From the NCBI GenBank assembly GCA_907165275.2, contig OU015669.1, positions 6,098,501-6,162,500 on the forward strand: DNA of 64,000 nt, in the 5' to 3' direction. Below, in pieces: positions 47,683 to 58,484 of this stretch. The stretch comes from Zygaena filipendulae (lineage: Eukaryota; Arthropoda; Insecta; Lepidoptera; Zygaenidae). The notes under the pieces are model-generated. The model saw only the letters and a program-made list of their open reading frames with translations. It made no database searches and was not told the DNA's origin. The first letter of the stretch is position 1, and the number at the start of each line of letters is the position of its first letter. Both the position numbers and the translations under genes were made by a program.

Positions 47683-48355
47683 CATAACTATTCCCCGTGG
47701 TTTTACCCGTGGTAATTACGGAGTTTCAGTCGGAATTTTGAGATAAAGTAGGTACTTTACGTAGGGTAGGTACCCTACGTCTTTTATTTATATACCCCTG
47801 ACAACGTGTATGTACCTATACATGCAAATTTTTTTATTAATCAGTTGAGTCAAGGCGTTGAAAATGTAACAGACACACCGATAGACAAAGTTATTTTTGC
47901 ATTTATATAATACTAGCTGTGCCCCGTGATTTCACCCGCGTGAGTTTTGGAATCCCCGCAGGAACTCCAAAGTAGCCTAATTAGCATTGAATGTCCCATC
48001 AAAATTAGTCCAACCGTTTCCGAGATTCACCCGCGCGAATTTCGGAACTCCTTCAAAATCTCTTTATATAAGGAACCTTTGCGGACGCAGGCATAACAAC
48101 CCTCCAAAGTTTCGTCACAATCGGACCAATTGTTTAGAAACGCATAGAGGACAAACTTCCAAACATTCATCACTATATAGTATAAAACAAAGTCGCTTTC
48201 TCTGTCCCTATATCCCTATGTATGCTTAAATCTTTAAAACTACGCTACGGATTTTTATGCGGTTTTCACCAATCGATAGAGTGATTCATGAGGAAGGTTT
48301 ATAACTATATTTTATCCTGGAATTACCGCGGGTGAAACCGCGCGGGTCAGCTAGT
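47683..48355. repeat. Array of three CTAGCTG family copies
   Basis: Plus copies at 47683-47910 and 47912-48175 (the second of the TCCAACCGTTTC subtype with GGAACCTTTGCGGACGCAGG) and a minus copy at 48176-48355 ending GGTGAAACCGCGCGGGTCAG and CTAG. The elements abut with hardly any other DNA between. Confidence 0.7.
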
Positions 48356-48895
48356 TTTTATTTATAAAGAAGAAGATTACTTAGGATTAAGATGGTATGG
48401 ATTTGAGAAAGTATCGATACGCTAATGCATGTTCTTTAGTACTATTGACCTCACCGGGTTAATAGGTAATTAGATAGTAAAGTGCATTAGGCTTTTAATT
48501 TTATGCATCCGCACATAAAGTGAAATTATAACAACTCATTAGTGGTAGTTTTATCGCTCGTTAAAAGTTGTTCATTTGCCTATAATAACTTCACAAACTG
48601 TAACAAAGCGATCGTTATGATCCAGTTTAGAAAAGGAGAACCTACCTACTACCACAGATACTACCTACTTTGAATGTGGGTAATGAAAAAAAGCTAGTTG
48701 TCTTCGTGGTACGCATATTTTGCGATGTGGTGATAAGTTCTTTTTTTTTCGATTTACGATTTTACTTAAAACACTCTCACTTAAATTACCTACTCTGAGC
48801 TTAAAACCCATTGGAATTGCCATAAGGACATTTCTTGCATTCCTTAATTTTAATTTATGTAATATGTACTTACTTATCTCCCTCTCTGAAATGAA
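48356..48895. other. Noncoding stretch
   Basis: Nothing recognised. A 63-residue frame at 48720-48911 is AT-rich. Confidence 0.35.
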
Positions 48896-48897
48896 CG

Positions 48898-49085
48898 CAG
48901 ATAAGCTATAACATGTTAACCCACAAAATTAAGTTATTGACTCAGAACCATTTATTGAGAGTTAGGGAACGTTTTTTAATTATCTGTTAACCTTATTACA
49001 TTGCGTAAATATGTAACTAAATATTCAACATAAAAAATGTTGACACACAATGGCGCTCCTACTTTTAAAACACGATTTGCATATA
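48898..49085. mobile_element. MITE, TGGACATAGATAAGCAAT family, worn inverted copy
   Basis: AACATGTTAACCCACAAAAT, TTAAGTTATTGA, AACGTTTTTTAATTA and AAAACACGATTT are complements of blocks in 62938-63164. Both outer ends have decayed, so target duplication cannot be read. Confidence 0.65.
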
Positions 49086-49750
49086 GGTACGCTTAAAACA
49101 AACCAAAAATTAATATTTGCCCTATCTGTTATGTAATCTAATGATACCCGGGTGGCGGGTAGTCTATGTAACTACTCGTATATCCTCTAATTGACACTAT
49201 CTTCTTTATGACCGCCGTATCGTGGATCCAATTAACAGCAATCTTAACCTACAACGGTAAGGGTGAGCGATCAAAGGAACTTTCTCTAGAAAACATCGTA
49301 CCAAAAAATTAGGACACCATGTTTAATTTTTTGTCACAATATCTCGAGAAATCAAAAGCATTCCAAAGATCCTAATATTTGTTGCATTGATAGAGTTGTT
49401 ATAGATATTAAGTATGTGTAGTAGAAAAGTACGTTGTCAGAATGTTAGTAAGTATCTACCTATATGTTGTTTCTTTCGTGTTTGTAGTTTGTACCGAGTT
49501 AAATTTGAATACTTAGGCACAGATAATATAATAGACCTAGGTGTGTCTATTTTATCTTAAGGTCTGTGTTCAATGCATTTTCTCCCATAATAATTATGTA
49601 GGTATTGACTACGTTTCCGAATACTAGGTAGGTATCTATTACAGATAAGAAATTAGTCTTCTAGACATTTCTAAGCTAAGTACCTATGTTTATTTTGAAA
49701 GTTAATGTTTAGTAAGTTACTCAAATATTTATTTACGAAAACTAATCCCT
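49086..49750. other. Noncoding stretch
   Basis: Nothing recognised. Confidence 0.35.
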
Positions 49751-49752
49751 TC

Positions 49753-49962
49753 TAATATTAGATATAAATGCGAAAGTAACTCTGTCTGTCAGTCTGTTAC
49801 GCTTTCACGCTAAGACGGCTCAACCGATTATCATGAAATTTTGCATACCTACACGTTCTCAGGGGTACCTACAGAGAAGGACATTGGGTACTTTCTATCC
49901 CCGGAATTCTCGCGGGAACTCCCAACTTATTGCGGGTGAAACGGTGAAACCGCGGGGCCTAA
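49753..49962 (-). repeat. CTAGCTG family copy
   Basis: CTTCTAATATTAGATATAAATG start, CTCAACCGATTATCATGAAA core, GGTGAAACCGCGGGGCCTAA end. Confidence 0.7.
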
Positions 49963-50111
49963 ATAAATAATTAATCTATAAATTCTCACTAATAATTTTG
50001 TTCCCATTTTGTTTTGTTTTAATTTGGTTCTGCGAGCGCCCGTCACTTGGTTCCCAGCTATTGGACGTTCCGAACATTAGTATCTACTTATTATTATATT
50101 GTATATTATAA

Positions 50112-50305
50112 TACTAGCTGTGCCCCGTGGTTACGCCCGCTTTAATTTCCGAGTTCCGTTTCCGAGAAAAGTGTCCTAATATCCTTTTCTGTGCCCTTGA
50201 CACGTGTATACAAAATTTAATGATGATCGGTTGAGTAGTTAAGACGTGAAAGCGTAATAAACAAACAAACAAAGTCACTTTTACATAATTTATAATATTA
50301 GTTAC
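50112..50305 (+). repeat. CTAGCTG family copy
   Basis: ACTAGCTGTGCCCCGTGGTT head, ATGATGATCGGTTGAGTAGT core, ACATAATTTATAATATTAGT tail. Confidence 0.75.
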
Positions 50306-51960
50306 GACTTACGATATATACTTAAGTATATACATATTTAAACGTGCTTATGATCAAAATTGCATTAGGTACTTTGGTTTTTCTGTTAGTTTATTTCGAA
50401 ATTTCGATATCGAAAGTTGTGATGATATGATAGCGAAGTCGAAAAGTTATGTACCATTTTTAATTATGTTCCTCGAACACAATAGTCTGACACTGCGAAT
50501 TTTTATATTATTATAGGTAGTCTCAAAGTAGGTAGCATCTAACATTTTCTACTCGATAAAGTTGGCTAGATACCTAGGTATACTTGCCTATTATAACAAA
50601 AACTAAATATCTGTCACTAATATTATAGAGACATAGTAACACTATTTGATAGTAACAATGGTAACAATCAATCAATGTGCAGTGAACCGTCGGCGTCGCG
50701 TCGCCGTCTTACGTCAAGCTCCAAGTTTTTATATGAGCTGTGTTTTTTTTATCTAACCTAATACTTACCTACTTTCTTTTTCGACCGACGCAATTATTCT
50801 TTAAGCTTTTCCAGAAGTAAAAAAAAGTTACGTCTCTTTTTATCTCAGAATGATCGTAAGTTATAGGTATAGGTAGTACGAAGATTTGCAGAAATTAGAG
50901 AAAAAGGAAATTAGATTTTTTGAATACATATTACCAAAGTTAGAATTTTACTTAAAGTTATATACCTATACATATTATGTAAATCACAAAGTTCGTTTAT
51001 GCAAAAACAAAAATAGCAAGAAATAAAACACTAAAAATAGCGTTTTATTTCGTCGCTCGCGCAAGCCAGTCATCACTTTCTCTTGCATGCTTGCATGCAT
51101 GCACTGTCTTTTCGTCACTCAATTACGTATTTTTTGACATAGCCCCTTACACTGTTCACAGTCGTGGTGTAAATTTAAAAGGCGTTGTTGAGAGGTAATG
51201 TACAGTACCAGTTGTCAGGCGAAGCGACGAGTAGCGGAGCATGTAATAGCGAGCAGCTTCCGCGAGGGTGTGCCTCCATTGTGACCAGAAACCCACAGTC
51301 GGTTATAATAAAATTTCAAATTCAACACAAACAGTATTGAACTTTATCGCTAGCAGCGAAGGTTTATTGTTATCAAAGATTTTAGTCGGCGGTGTAATAA
51401 TATTCTTTACAGACTGAATCATTGGCAAAATCTATATTATAAATTATAGATTCTTAATATTGTAGATTGTATTAGTCGGTATCGCGTCGTTCGAAGCAGT
51501 TCGTGCGTGACAAACTGACAGTCGACCGCCATCGCTGCCATACCTTTGCCTCTACCTACTCTATACTAGGCAACATTCATCTTTGTTTTTATTTTGCACT
51601 ATTGTGATGTCATGTGAATAAAGAAGCAGCGTTCATTAGTGTCGGAGATATAGGTTTTCAAAAATTTCTTCACAATATGGTCACATACACTCAAAGATAA
51701 CATGAATTCTACTCCGCATAGGTATATAGAATTTAAAGTCTTCAAGAGTTACTTAGGCACGTCACCTTACATGAATTTTCTAAAATATATCTAAACAGAT
51801 GCTAACCCTTAAGTATGAGAATCATATACGAAATAGCATACCTATCGTATATTATTCTATTGATACCTATATATACTCGTATCTATTTACTGTTTATCTC
51901 AATCTTCCGAAAATATGCATAGGTGTGAATTAAGTGAATTAATATTATTTTTTTATGAAA
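50306..51960. other. Noncoding stretch with CpG-richer pieces
   Basis: CpG-richer pieces at 50,680-50,715, 51,205-51,270 and 51,478-51,540 contain words such as GCAGTTCGTGCGTGACA that resemble arthropod initiators. No exon could be tied to them. Confidence 0.3.
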
Positions 51961-52346
51961 AGAACCTTTATTGCACAAATCGTATAAAAGCCCGAGACAC
52001 CTTTAGAATGGTACATAAACTTGCAATGTGAGAAGAAAGGACATCATTTAGAAAATAAAAATATATAAATTACGATTGTAGACGAGGCGAAGTTCTGCCT
52101 ACAGTCTACACCTCCGAGAAACATGCGTTAGTGAATTGTAAGATCAGACATTAGGGAGCAACAGTCAATCAATCGCACCCTCAAGTTGCATTTGGTCGCC
52201 GGCTTATTTCCGCAGCGGCGATAGTTGCAAGGCTTCTTGGAACCCGATCTCGGTGCACCTATCGTCTTACCTAACACCACCACGCGGCGGTCCCCAGACC
52301 CGACCAGACGCCTTTGAGCTTCTGTAATCCTATTAACCGTAGGCAA
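51961..52346 (-). other. Possible short transcript or retrocopy, minus strand
   Basis: A 72-codon minus frame (52346-52128; MPTVNRITEAQRRLV ... CNYRRCGNKPATKCNL ... DCC) is followed downstream by AATAAA (GTGCAATAAAGG, about 51,966-51,977 on the minus strand), a sensible polyadenylation signal. The frame is Arg- and Cys-rich and GC-richer than its flanks. A donor-like GTAAGA lies within it. No signal peptide and no family recognised. It may be a decayed retroposon. Confidence 0.25.
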
Positions 52347-52349
52347 ACG

Positions 52350-53775
52350 TGAAGGAAGCTCGCGTAATCAACGAACACACGAAGACATGTAATATTGATA
52401 GTATCCTAATCTAGGCGTGTTAGTATTGTGTGGAAAACTTTTGATGCACTCGTGAAACCTCTCCAAAATCTACAAAAGGTATCAGCATCCCGTTGATTTT
52501 GTGCACTTCATGAAGGATACAATTCTATTGTTTAGTTTAGACGACGTTTCCCATTCGCAATTACACGCAAATAAGCGAGTCGAATCGTCAAAGAAAACGA
52601 ACCGATTGTTGGAACAACTGCTCTGTTGTAACGATAATAACACACTTCAAACACCTGGAACTATGGCTCTGTTTAAGACATAGCTAGAGAGATTCAAGAA
52701 CAATTCACAATGCTCACTTTGTGACGTCGCGTTTTGGTCAACCTAGTAACTCCGTAATCGTGCAAGGTCGTCCAAACAGAAACTTTGTCGTTCTCTGGAG
52801 AGTTAAAACGCGAACATTCCTAATACGTTCGAAATAAACTTTTAAAATATACAAGAGACTCTATTTATCCTAATTGGGAAGTACACCAAGGCGAATGCGT
52901 AAGCGCCACCCACGTCTATGCAGTCCAATAAATAGTCCACCCAACCTACACTAACTACAGTAAAACCTATTAGACTATTTTACTGTTGTTGGAATGTTGA
53001 TATCCAATAATTACACTCGAAAATATCATGGATAAGCATAACATAAGCGAAAAAATCAATGGATTTGTTTAAAAAATAACAAAGTTATTTAGACTGTTTA
53101 ATTTTGACTATGTCTGTATCTATCTTAAACGGAATTTTGTATGGCGGTTGTAGGGCGCTACTACTACAGTGACGTCACTGTACTGTAGCGCTTTCCTTGT
53201 CTAACTTGAACTTTTAAAGAGTCATATCACTGAAAGTACAAAAGATATTTGTAAAAGAATATCTAATGCTATTATACTACTAATAGGTACATAAAGGTTT
53301 ATAAAATAATAATAAAAAATAAACACTAAAATTCCCTATTGGAATTCAACTATTCAACAAAGAAAAGTGATGACGATTCTGTTGACACAAAATTAACTAA
53401 TCATGCCTAAATAAAGACGCGATTTGTTAATTAGATACCTAGTAGATACTTATATTTTATTTCAAATGTTATGACAAACTAAAATAAGTTCCTATATGAA
53501 CTTACCAAAATAAGTTTAGTTCGTTGCACAACAGAATCGGCACAAAACACAATAAACTTCTGGATACACACAAAAAAAGAATGTTACTGCTAATCTTACC
53601 TACCACCTCCTGAACATAACCTAAGGGAAACCGACCAAGTACCTACCTACTGTTGATTTTTTTAATCATATTTTCCCGTGAAAAATATGACTGTGTTTGA
53701 TAGTTCATTTATCGAGGAAGGCTATAGGCGATATTACAGCAGTCAGCACGCTACAACCAATAGGAGCGGAGCACC
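52350..53775. other. Noncoding stretch
   Basis: No gene recognised. A palindromic piece GCGCTAC ... CAGTGACGTCACTG ... GTAGCGC lies at 53,155-53,193, centred on a CRE-like TGACGTCA. Confidence 0.35.
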
Positions 53776-53777
53776 AA

Positions 53778-53813
53778 ATTAACGCGGGTAAAACCGCGGG
53801 ACCCGGCTAGTTA
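53778..53813 (-). repeat. Terminal fragment of CTAGCTG family
   Basis: TTAACGCGGGTAAAACCGCG and GGACCCGGCTAGTTA only. Confidence 0.55.
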
Positions 53814-53941
53814 AGTGTTTATAAAAGCGCCTTACGATCTTCTCATTGTAAACTTTTACCAACTTTTACTATAGAGTAGGTATTCCGTCAGGCGCTGCTG
53901 GTGCATGCACCTAATTCAAACACATGAAACTGCAACGATCT

Positions 53942-54090
53942 GGGGCCCTATTTTTGAATCGCTCGAATTACTTTCACGCACGGAATCGCGAATTCACGTG
54001 CGAATCCTCATACATTTTTTAAGCATTCACGCGTGAATCTTGCAATTCCGTGTGCGAATAGTAATTCGAGCGATTCAAAAATCGACCTCC
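53942..54090. mobile_element. Palindromic element, twin copy 1
   Basis: Ends TTTTTGAATCGCTCGAATTA and its complement TAATTCGAGCGATTCAAAAA; the whole 149 bases fold back. Short words CACGCACGGAATCG, CACGTGCGAATCC, CACGCGTGAATC and CCGTGTGCGAATA repeat inside. Twin at 54275-54420. Confidence 0.75.
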
Positions 54091-54274
54091 TGACTCTACA
54101 ATGTAGAGTCTACATAATCTCCAAGAATCAGGGTTTTAACTTAAATATAGATACACATGTACGAAACGACGTACCTACTAATAAATGACAGCAAGTTTAC
54201 AAAAAAAAAACTTGCAGGGAGCTTCTATTATACATATTTATTTCAAGGAAGGCATGATCATAACAGAAAAGGCA

Positions 54275-54420
54275 GGGGGTCGATTTTTGAAACGCTCGAA
54301 TTACTTTCACGCACGGAATCGCGAATTCACGTGCGAATCCTCATACATTTTTAAGCATTCACGCGTGAATCTTGCAATTCCGTGTGCGAATAGTAATTCG
54401 ATCGCAAAAATCGACCCCCC
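54275..54420. mobile_element. Palindromic element, twin copy 2
   Basis: Nearly identical to 53942-54090, same orientation, 333 bases downstream. Better preserved outer ends: GGGGGTCGATTTTTGAAACG and CAAAAATCGACCCCCC. It lacks one T and a few terminal bases. A 114-residue frame across it is not a gene. Confidence 0.75.
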
Positions 54421-54822
54421 CAGGTCGCGTTTATTCCGTAAATTCCATAAATTATTAGAAATTACTAAAATAGCCTATTTATCATCGAGCACTTGTCGAG
54501 CACCCAGAAAACCGATTCTAATTAAATAAATACTTATAGTAAAGACACAAGTCAAATTTATTCTTAAAATATTACGTATCTTGAAACCGCTCCGGTTTTT
54601 GGTATGAAAACAGGGGAATACGGGATTGTGATATTGTAATATGTACTCTGTTTTACACAGGTATAATGGGTCCAAGCTGTAGTTATCACTGTCGAATTCT
54701 ATTCGGGAATGTTTGAGGGAAGACGACAGCTATTTGCTCGTTACTGACTATCAAACGTCTTCCAGTTCGCATTTCCTCTTAAAGATTATGAAACATGATG
54801 ATAGAACATGGATAGCACTTAC

Positions 54823-54881
54823 TTAGTGATAGAGCTCTTCGAGTCCTCCGGCAGCCCCACAAATATGAGCGTAGACGACAT
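54823..54881 (-). CDS. First coding exon of distal isoform, unrecognised gene
   Basis: Minus strand ATG at 54881-54879 starts MSSTLIFVGLPEDSKSSIT, followed by AA and a perfect donor GTAAGT (54822-54817). The exon is 59 bases and leaves two bases; with the first G of the exon at 47160 they make AAG (Lys), and the frame stays open through that exon. The intron would be 7662 bases. G/C-rich third positions (CTG, GTG, CCG, GAG, GAC) contrast with the AT-rich context. Without splicing the frame stops at the TAA within the donor. No domain is recognised; the hydrophobic start is too short and followed by acid residues, so a signal peptide is doubtful. A distinct upstream promoter was not found. Confidence 0.6.
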
Positions 54882-54899
54882 TGGTAACTTCACGAAACA

Positions 54900-55750
54900 C
54901 ACAAAATTTTAACGTAAACTCAAACCGAACGGATAGTAAAACTATTGAATAAAATATTAGAGGAATTTATAAAAATATCATGTCAAATTTTAATATCTTA
55001 TGATGTCAAATAAAGTGATTATTAAATTTTGAAACGATCTATTTCGTGCCAGTGCTGTTGGTTAATGTGGACGTATTGCGAGGTTTAACCATAGGCATAA
55101 TAAATGAGCGTGGGTGAAGTTATTGTTGTAGGTGTCAACCTCGACTTATATCAGCTTAAATTACAATTTCCCTTCCCGGTTTAATTTGAATAGGCTGATA
55201 CTAACTTGAAACTTGCATACAAGTTTATTATAATAATCTTCAGTTTTTAGATATATCCTTATCAAGAAGGTAATATAACAAAGTCGAGTATTGAAGTATA
55301 TAACTGGCTAATCAAAATTTTGAAGTATTCTTAATGATGTATTTTACGTCACTCCATTAAACTGAGTCAAACATTGACAATTAATACTTTCGTTATCAGC
55401 ACGAATTTTTCTATGGTTTTTACGTATAAAACTAGCTATTCTCAAGTTAAATGGAACTCAGCGTTTGTTTTATGTACGACGTAAATAATTTATGAATATC
55501 TGTGAATATTTTCATCAGTTCACGCAAATATCCATTACATATTATTCAAATTTGACAAAGAAAGTTCTGTATGTAAAAATGATGAATAAATTATTCTTTT
55601 TCAAGAATAAAACTGCTTCTGGATAGAGACGGTTATTTGGCTCTTTCGTCGACCTACGAGTGCGACGTATAATCCTCGAACAGAAACTGTACAGGTACTG
55701 TCTAGATGATTTTGACAGCAATATAGAGATATACATGTAGGCGAGTTTCC
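54900..55750. other. Region upstream of distal first exon
   Basis: Should hold 5' leader and promoter of the minus gene. ATCCGTTCGGTTTGAG at about 54,925-54,940 (minus) is the only mildly promoter-like word I see. A 72-residue minus frame at 55542-55760 is not recognised. Confidence 0.3.
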
Positions 55751-55754
55751 TGAG

Positions 55755-55846
55755 CGACATAGGGTCGGGTAGGGTAGGGGTTTTTATCCCGGAATTACTA
55801 AGGAAACTCCAAAATTAGCGCGGGTGAAACAGCGGGCAACAACTAG
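55755..55846 (-). repeat. 3' part of CTAGCTG family copy
   Basis: GACATAGGGTCGGGTAGGG, CCCGGAATTACTAAGGAAAC, GGGTGAAACAGCGGGCAACA and ACTAGT. Confidence 0.65.
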
Positions 55847-55895
55847 TGTGCAATAAAATTGTGTATTGTGCAATAAATTTTTGACCTCCTCAAAA

Positions 55896-56156
55896 ATTTC
55901 AGGCTGCGACAGTACGGAAGAATCTCGTTACATTAACGGCATAATCCAGCAATTCTTCTCACTTGGAATGGCAACATGGATTTAAAAGGCAGCTGTATAA
56001 TTGCAGTCATGTACACTGTGCAAGATTTCAGGCTGCGACAGTACAGAAGAATCTCGTTACATTAACGGCATAATCCAGCAATTCTTCTCACTTGGAATGG
56101 CAACATGGATTTAAAAGGCAGCTGTATAATTGCAGTCACTGCAACACTGTGCAAGA
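55896..56156. repeat. 129-bp tandem duplication
   Basis: ATTTCAGGCTGCGACAGTAC ... CACTGTGCAAG occurs at 55896-56024 and 56025-56156 with only about three differences, so the duplication is recent. No coding frame runs through. Confidence 0.9.
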
Positions 56157-56280
56157 TTTAGCCGATATAGGCAAAGTTATGGAAGATGCTTCAATAGCTG
56201 CGATTCTACTTCGACTTCTAGGAGGCTTAAGTCCTCAATATGCTCCTTTATGCGCATGGTGACGTAATGTATCGTGCTAC

Positions 56281-56460
56281 TGGAGTTTGTTGTGCAGCTT
56301 TTTCTTTTCAGCCATAGCGCTAGGAAGCTGTGAAGGGTGGATATTTTATGGGTGCTGGGTGCTGTCATAATAACTGTAATTTTATTGACGTCAATAAGAT
56401 ACACATTATTGGCCAAATTTGATTAAACGATTTGACTATGACTTTGATTTTGACTTGTCA
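56281..56460 (+). repeat. Retroposon tail family, copy 3
   Basis: GAGTTTGTTGTGCAGCTTTT, CAGCCATAGCGCTAGGAAGC, a duplicated GGGTGCTGGGTGCTGTC, and a TTTGACTATGACTTTGA-like tail. Same family as 39655-39845 and 32893-33022. Confidence 0.65.
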
Positions 56461-57116
56461 GTTGTCGCAAAAGAATTGATGAAGTGAAGTCCGATCTCTT
56501 TTATCATTTTAGAAATAAAAAATAGTGTCACTTGGTTGTCTTGTAGATGATATGAAGTTCACCTGGTCTTCTAGTGTATTCTTTTAGTGTCGTCTTCGTC
56601 TTGATCGTCTTAAATATTAATTATTTACTACGTAGGTACCTACATTGCACAATGAGTCGTACAATCGAAGTACTGATGGGTGACACTTTTACGTTACACT
56701 AAATCATTTACGTTGGACTTTCCAGAGTTAAAACCTTAGATGGAGTACATCTTATCAATTTAGATCCAAGTCAAATCAAGGCACAAGAGAGCTCTATTGT
56801 AGAGTACAACCGCCTGCGCACGTTAAGGCAGAAACATATTAACGTGTCGTGGCGTGTCGTGACGCGCCAGAAGCATATCGGTTTCATACATTTAATATGG
56901 TTAAAGACATATTTGCATGTCGTGTCGTGTCGCAACGCGTTCTGTCGTGGCGCCGACTGCTCGCCACCGATTGCGCCAGAGCGGTGGTGGGGGTTATGAC
57001 GCGACACGACACAACAGGCAAATGTGTTTCTATACCCGCGCGTCCACAGGTCAGTGCGGCGCGTGGCTCGTGGCGCGAACATCTAGCGGACACTTTTTAA
57101 TTTATATTGCAGCCAA

Positions 57117-57287
57117 ATGACTGACAATCTTATTGAACTTGTACGTCAACGAAAAGTAATATATGACTCAAAATGTAAAGAGTACAAGGATCATTTGATC
57201 AGAAATGCTGCTTGGGAAGAGATTGCTGAAATTTTGAAAGAATTCTTTTTTTTGCCCTCAAGAAGTTTCATTGCTAAGAGAAATTGA
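57117..57287 (+). pseudogene. MADF-domain protein, N-terminal remnant
   Basis: ATG at 57117, 56 codons, TGA at 57285. Residues 1-42 (MTDNLIELVRQRKVIYD ... LIRNAAWEEIAEILKEF) match the beginning of a MADF (Myb/SANT-like) DNA-binding domain: the LIELVRQR start, the YK.H midpoint and the AWEEIAE core are the family hallmarks. Such proteins are encoded next to the transposase in PIF/Harbinger elements and help it bind DNA and enter the nucleus. After codon 43 the text (FFLPSRSFIAKRN) is unrelated: it is the antisense of the transposase start, joined by deletion. Half of the domain is missing, so it should not function. Confidence 0.8.
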
Positions 57288-57328
57288 AGGTCGTCATCAA
57301 AATCACTATCCGAATCAGAAGAAAACAT
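57245..57328 (-). pseudogene. Probable Harbinger transposase, N-terminal remnant
   Basis: On the minus strand ATG at 57328 begins MFSSDSDSDFDDDLQFLLAM then KLLEGKKK up to the deletion junction, after which it reads antisense MADF sequence. An acidic Ser/Asp start followed by a Leu-rich helix is common at the start of PIF/Harbinger transposases. The catalytic domain is wholly absent. The assignment is inference from position and from the usual opposed two-gene layout. Confidence 0.5.
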
Positions 57329-57644
57329 TATGTATGTTTGAACGCTGCAAAGGTTCGCTACGTACTGTTCAGAAACAACGCCAGAGCGCGCCACGACACG
57401 ACACGTTAGTGTGCACACTCACCGTCACGACAGTAAGCATCACGACACGCCACGACACGTAAATGTGTTTCCGCCTTTATACTGCCCTGACTTGGCCAAA
57501 TTAACTATAAACAGAAAACGCGTAAAAAAAAAAACCGGATACTGAATGGGCAATTCACTCAAACATTTTAAACGTCCAAGAAAGTACAGAAAACACAAAA
57601 AAGATAGTTATATCTACCACGGAAACGTAGGAAAATAAACTAAA

Positions 57645-58480
57645 CTGACAAAAACCATTTTATTATGAATAATAAGTACCTACTAATAATTTCTGTAAAA
57701 AGTTTTTCTTTTCCGATTCATTTATCCATTTCTGTTAATATACAATAATATTGTGACCTAGACACGCAGTAGCGTGTCAAGCCAAGTTCAGGCTAACAGA
57801 ACTGACGAGCAGCACCGTGTGTAACTTTTGACCCCGTCATAACTCAAAAACTATTTCACATAAACATGTCAATATGAATCACGTATTCTCAAATAGAAGC
57901 TCTGATTCTTCACTCGTTAGTACGTCACGCGATAGGAGCGATGCAGGATCAGGGGAAAAAAAATAATCGTTTATGGTGGTGGTGTCTATCGACAAGAGTT
58001 GTAGTGTCATGTCTCTAAAATATTTTACTGTATGCGGTGTTTTCTTTAAATGTAAGCAAAATACGTTTTAATTATAAATGTAACTATTTTTAGTCGTGTT
58101 TGTTTTATTTATTATTTGATCTATTGAATCTAGACACGTTGTAGCATGTTAAGCCGAGTTCAAGCTGACAACTGGCGAGCAGCACTGTGTGTAATATTAC
58201 ACGAACCCTTACTTATTCTGCCTTTAATGTAAGAATCATCAATCAAAATTTGATGACAGCCGGTCTTTGTATTTTATGGTCTTTACATATTTATGTATAT
58301 GTTTATGTGTTATGGTCTTTACGTAGTGATTTGTTTTAAATCCAAACATGTTAGTTTCAGTAGGTACTTACTACCCCGTAAACGGATTGAAATACAATAG
58401 ATTAACAGAGACCATTTGGTATTAATTTTATTATGAACAAGTACCTAATACCTACTAGTAATTTCTGTACAAAAAGTAGT
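57645..58480. repeat. Diverged direct duplication
   Basis: TAGACACGCAGTAGCGTGTC ... GACGAGCAGCACCGTGTGTAA (57,758-57,822) recurs as TAGACACGTTGTAGCATGTT ... GGCGAGCAGCACTGTGTGTAA (58,132-58,192). TTTTATTATGAA ... AAGTACCTACTAATAATTTC (57,658-57,692) recurs at 58,428-58,465. Two diverged repeat units appear to be interleaved. Confidence 0.6.
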
Positions 58481-58484
58481 GATA

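Larger units (their letters stand above)
56826..57476. mobile_element. PIF/Harbinger element, internally deleted
   Basis: The three-base duplication TTA (56823-56825 and 57477-57479) fits the superfamily. Inverted ends AGGCAGAAACATATTAACGT and (complement) AGGCGGAAACACATTTACGT run on into CGTGGCGTGTCGTGA. GTGTCGT/ACGACAC words recur inward at both ends. Between them the start of a MADF gene (+) and a probable transposase start (-) converge on one junction near 57,245. In full PIF/Harbinger elements these two genes are separate, so about 2-3 kb have been deleted, leaving a 651-base derivative. Confidence 0.85.

Noticed and set aside
54185..54529. 114-residue + frame
   Set aside because: Runs through the palindromic element at 54275-54420; not a gene.
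56771..57120. Several 67-103 residue frames on both strands
   Set aside because: Produced by GTGTCGT arrays of the Harbinger ends.
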